From positions 620,001-684,000 of the forward strand of contig NZ_SJPU01000003.1 of the NCBI RefSeq assembly GCF_007860105.1: a stretch of DNA of 64,000 bases. The letters run 5' to 3'. Below, piece after piece: positions 63,920-64,000 of this stretch (position 1 is its first letter; every line of letters begins with the position of its first letter). Source of the DNA: Allorhodopirellula heiligendammensis (GTDB lineage: Bacteria > Planctomycetota > Planctomycetia > Pirellulales > Pirellulaceae). The position numbers were made by a program, and so were the translations under genes. Below the pieces are notes generated by a model. It saw only the letters and a list, made by a program, of their open reading frames with translations. It was not told the origin of the DNA and did not search any database.

Positions 63920-64000
63920 CGGGATCTCTAAAGCGGGGCCTCCAATGAGATGGCGACGCCGCGTCATGTCCAATTTCAAGGCAGTGGGATAAGCGGTCGC

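Overview
The window reads as chromosomal DNA of a Rhodopirellula-like planctomycete (family Pirellulaceae). This rests on the combination of a DUF1573 protein with a CGCT motif, a type I sulfatase, two PEP-CTERM surface proteins, a choice-of-anchor A protein, a BatA/vWA membrane pair, a CheB-CheR hybrid kinase, many 4-bp ATGA overlaps, frequent TTG/GTG starts and weak Shine-Dalgarno signals. No rRNA, tRNA, CRISPR array, complete insertion sequence or prophage was recognised.

Layout. 1-4270 (minus): an ABC-2 exporter operon (ATPase, permease with a large soluble insert, then a truncated membrane-anchored protein), all joined by ATGA overlaps. 4475-11748: housekeeping and small genes: folC, an Sfp-type phosphopantetheinyl transferase, a DUF2007 protein, a receiver-like protein lacking the phospho-acceptor Asp, panD, maf, a DUF1573 protein, a viroplasmin-RNase H fusion and an FKBP lipoprotein. 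11817-20342: a pair of ABC-2 permeases without a local ATPase, a Gfo/Idh/MocA oxidoreductase, mfd, a QueD/PTPS enzyme and a DUF3500 protein. 20494-30770 (minus): a 1372-residue CheB-CheR-PAS-histidine kinase-receiver hybrid, then an operon of an alpha/beta hydrolase, a BatA-type protein and a vWA membrane protein. 30902-42096: a sigma-54 activator, fabI, an exported methyltransferase, an exported beta-carbonic anhydrase, aroB and several envelope or hypothetical proteins. 42277-44943: a very long membrane-anchored coiled-coil protein.

The main accessory feature is 45417-57990, a tightly packed three-gene biosynthetic operon. A fatty acyl-AMP ligase-carrier-condensation-adenylation-carrier synthetase is followed by a FOXRED2-like flavoprotein and then a condensation-adenylation-methyltransferase-carrier-thioesterase synthetase. 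Colinearity predicts an N-acyl dipeptide, possibly fatty acyl-glycine-(N-methyl)-amino acid, modified or assisted by the flavoenzyme. The carrier proteins need a phosphopantetheinyl transferase, and a broad-specificity candidate lies at 6025-6807. fabI at 33097 is fatty-acid synthesis but is not linked to the cluster by position.

58323-63919 carries a PQQ-like beta-propeller protein, a decayed beta-helix protein remnant, a PEP-CTERM protein, a sulfatase and a VOC-fold protein. Intergenic repeats include two perfect 19-bp palindromes, a 13-bp triplicate just upstream of the synthetase operon and a possible MITE-like remnant. All functional calls come from reading motifs by eye; no database search was run.
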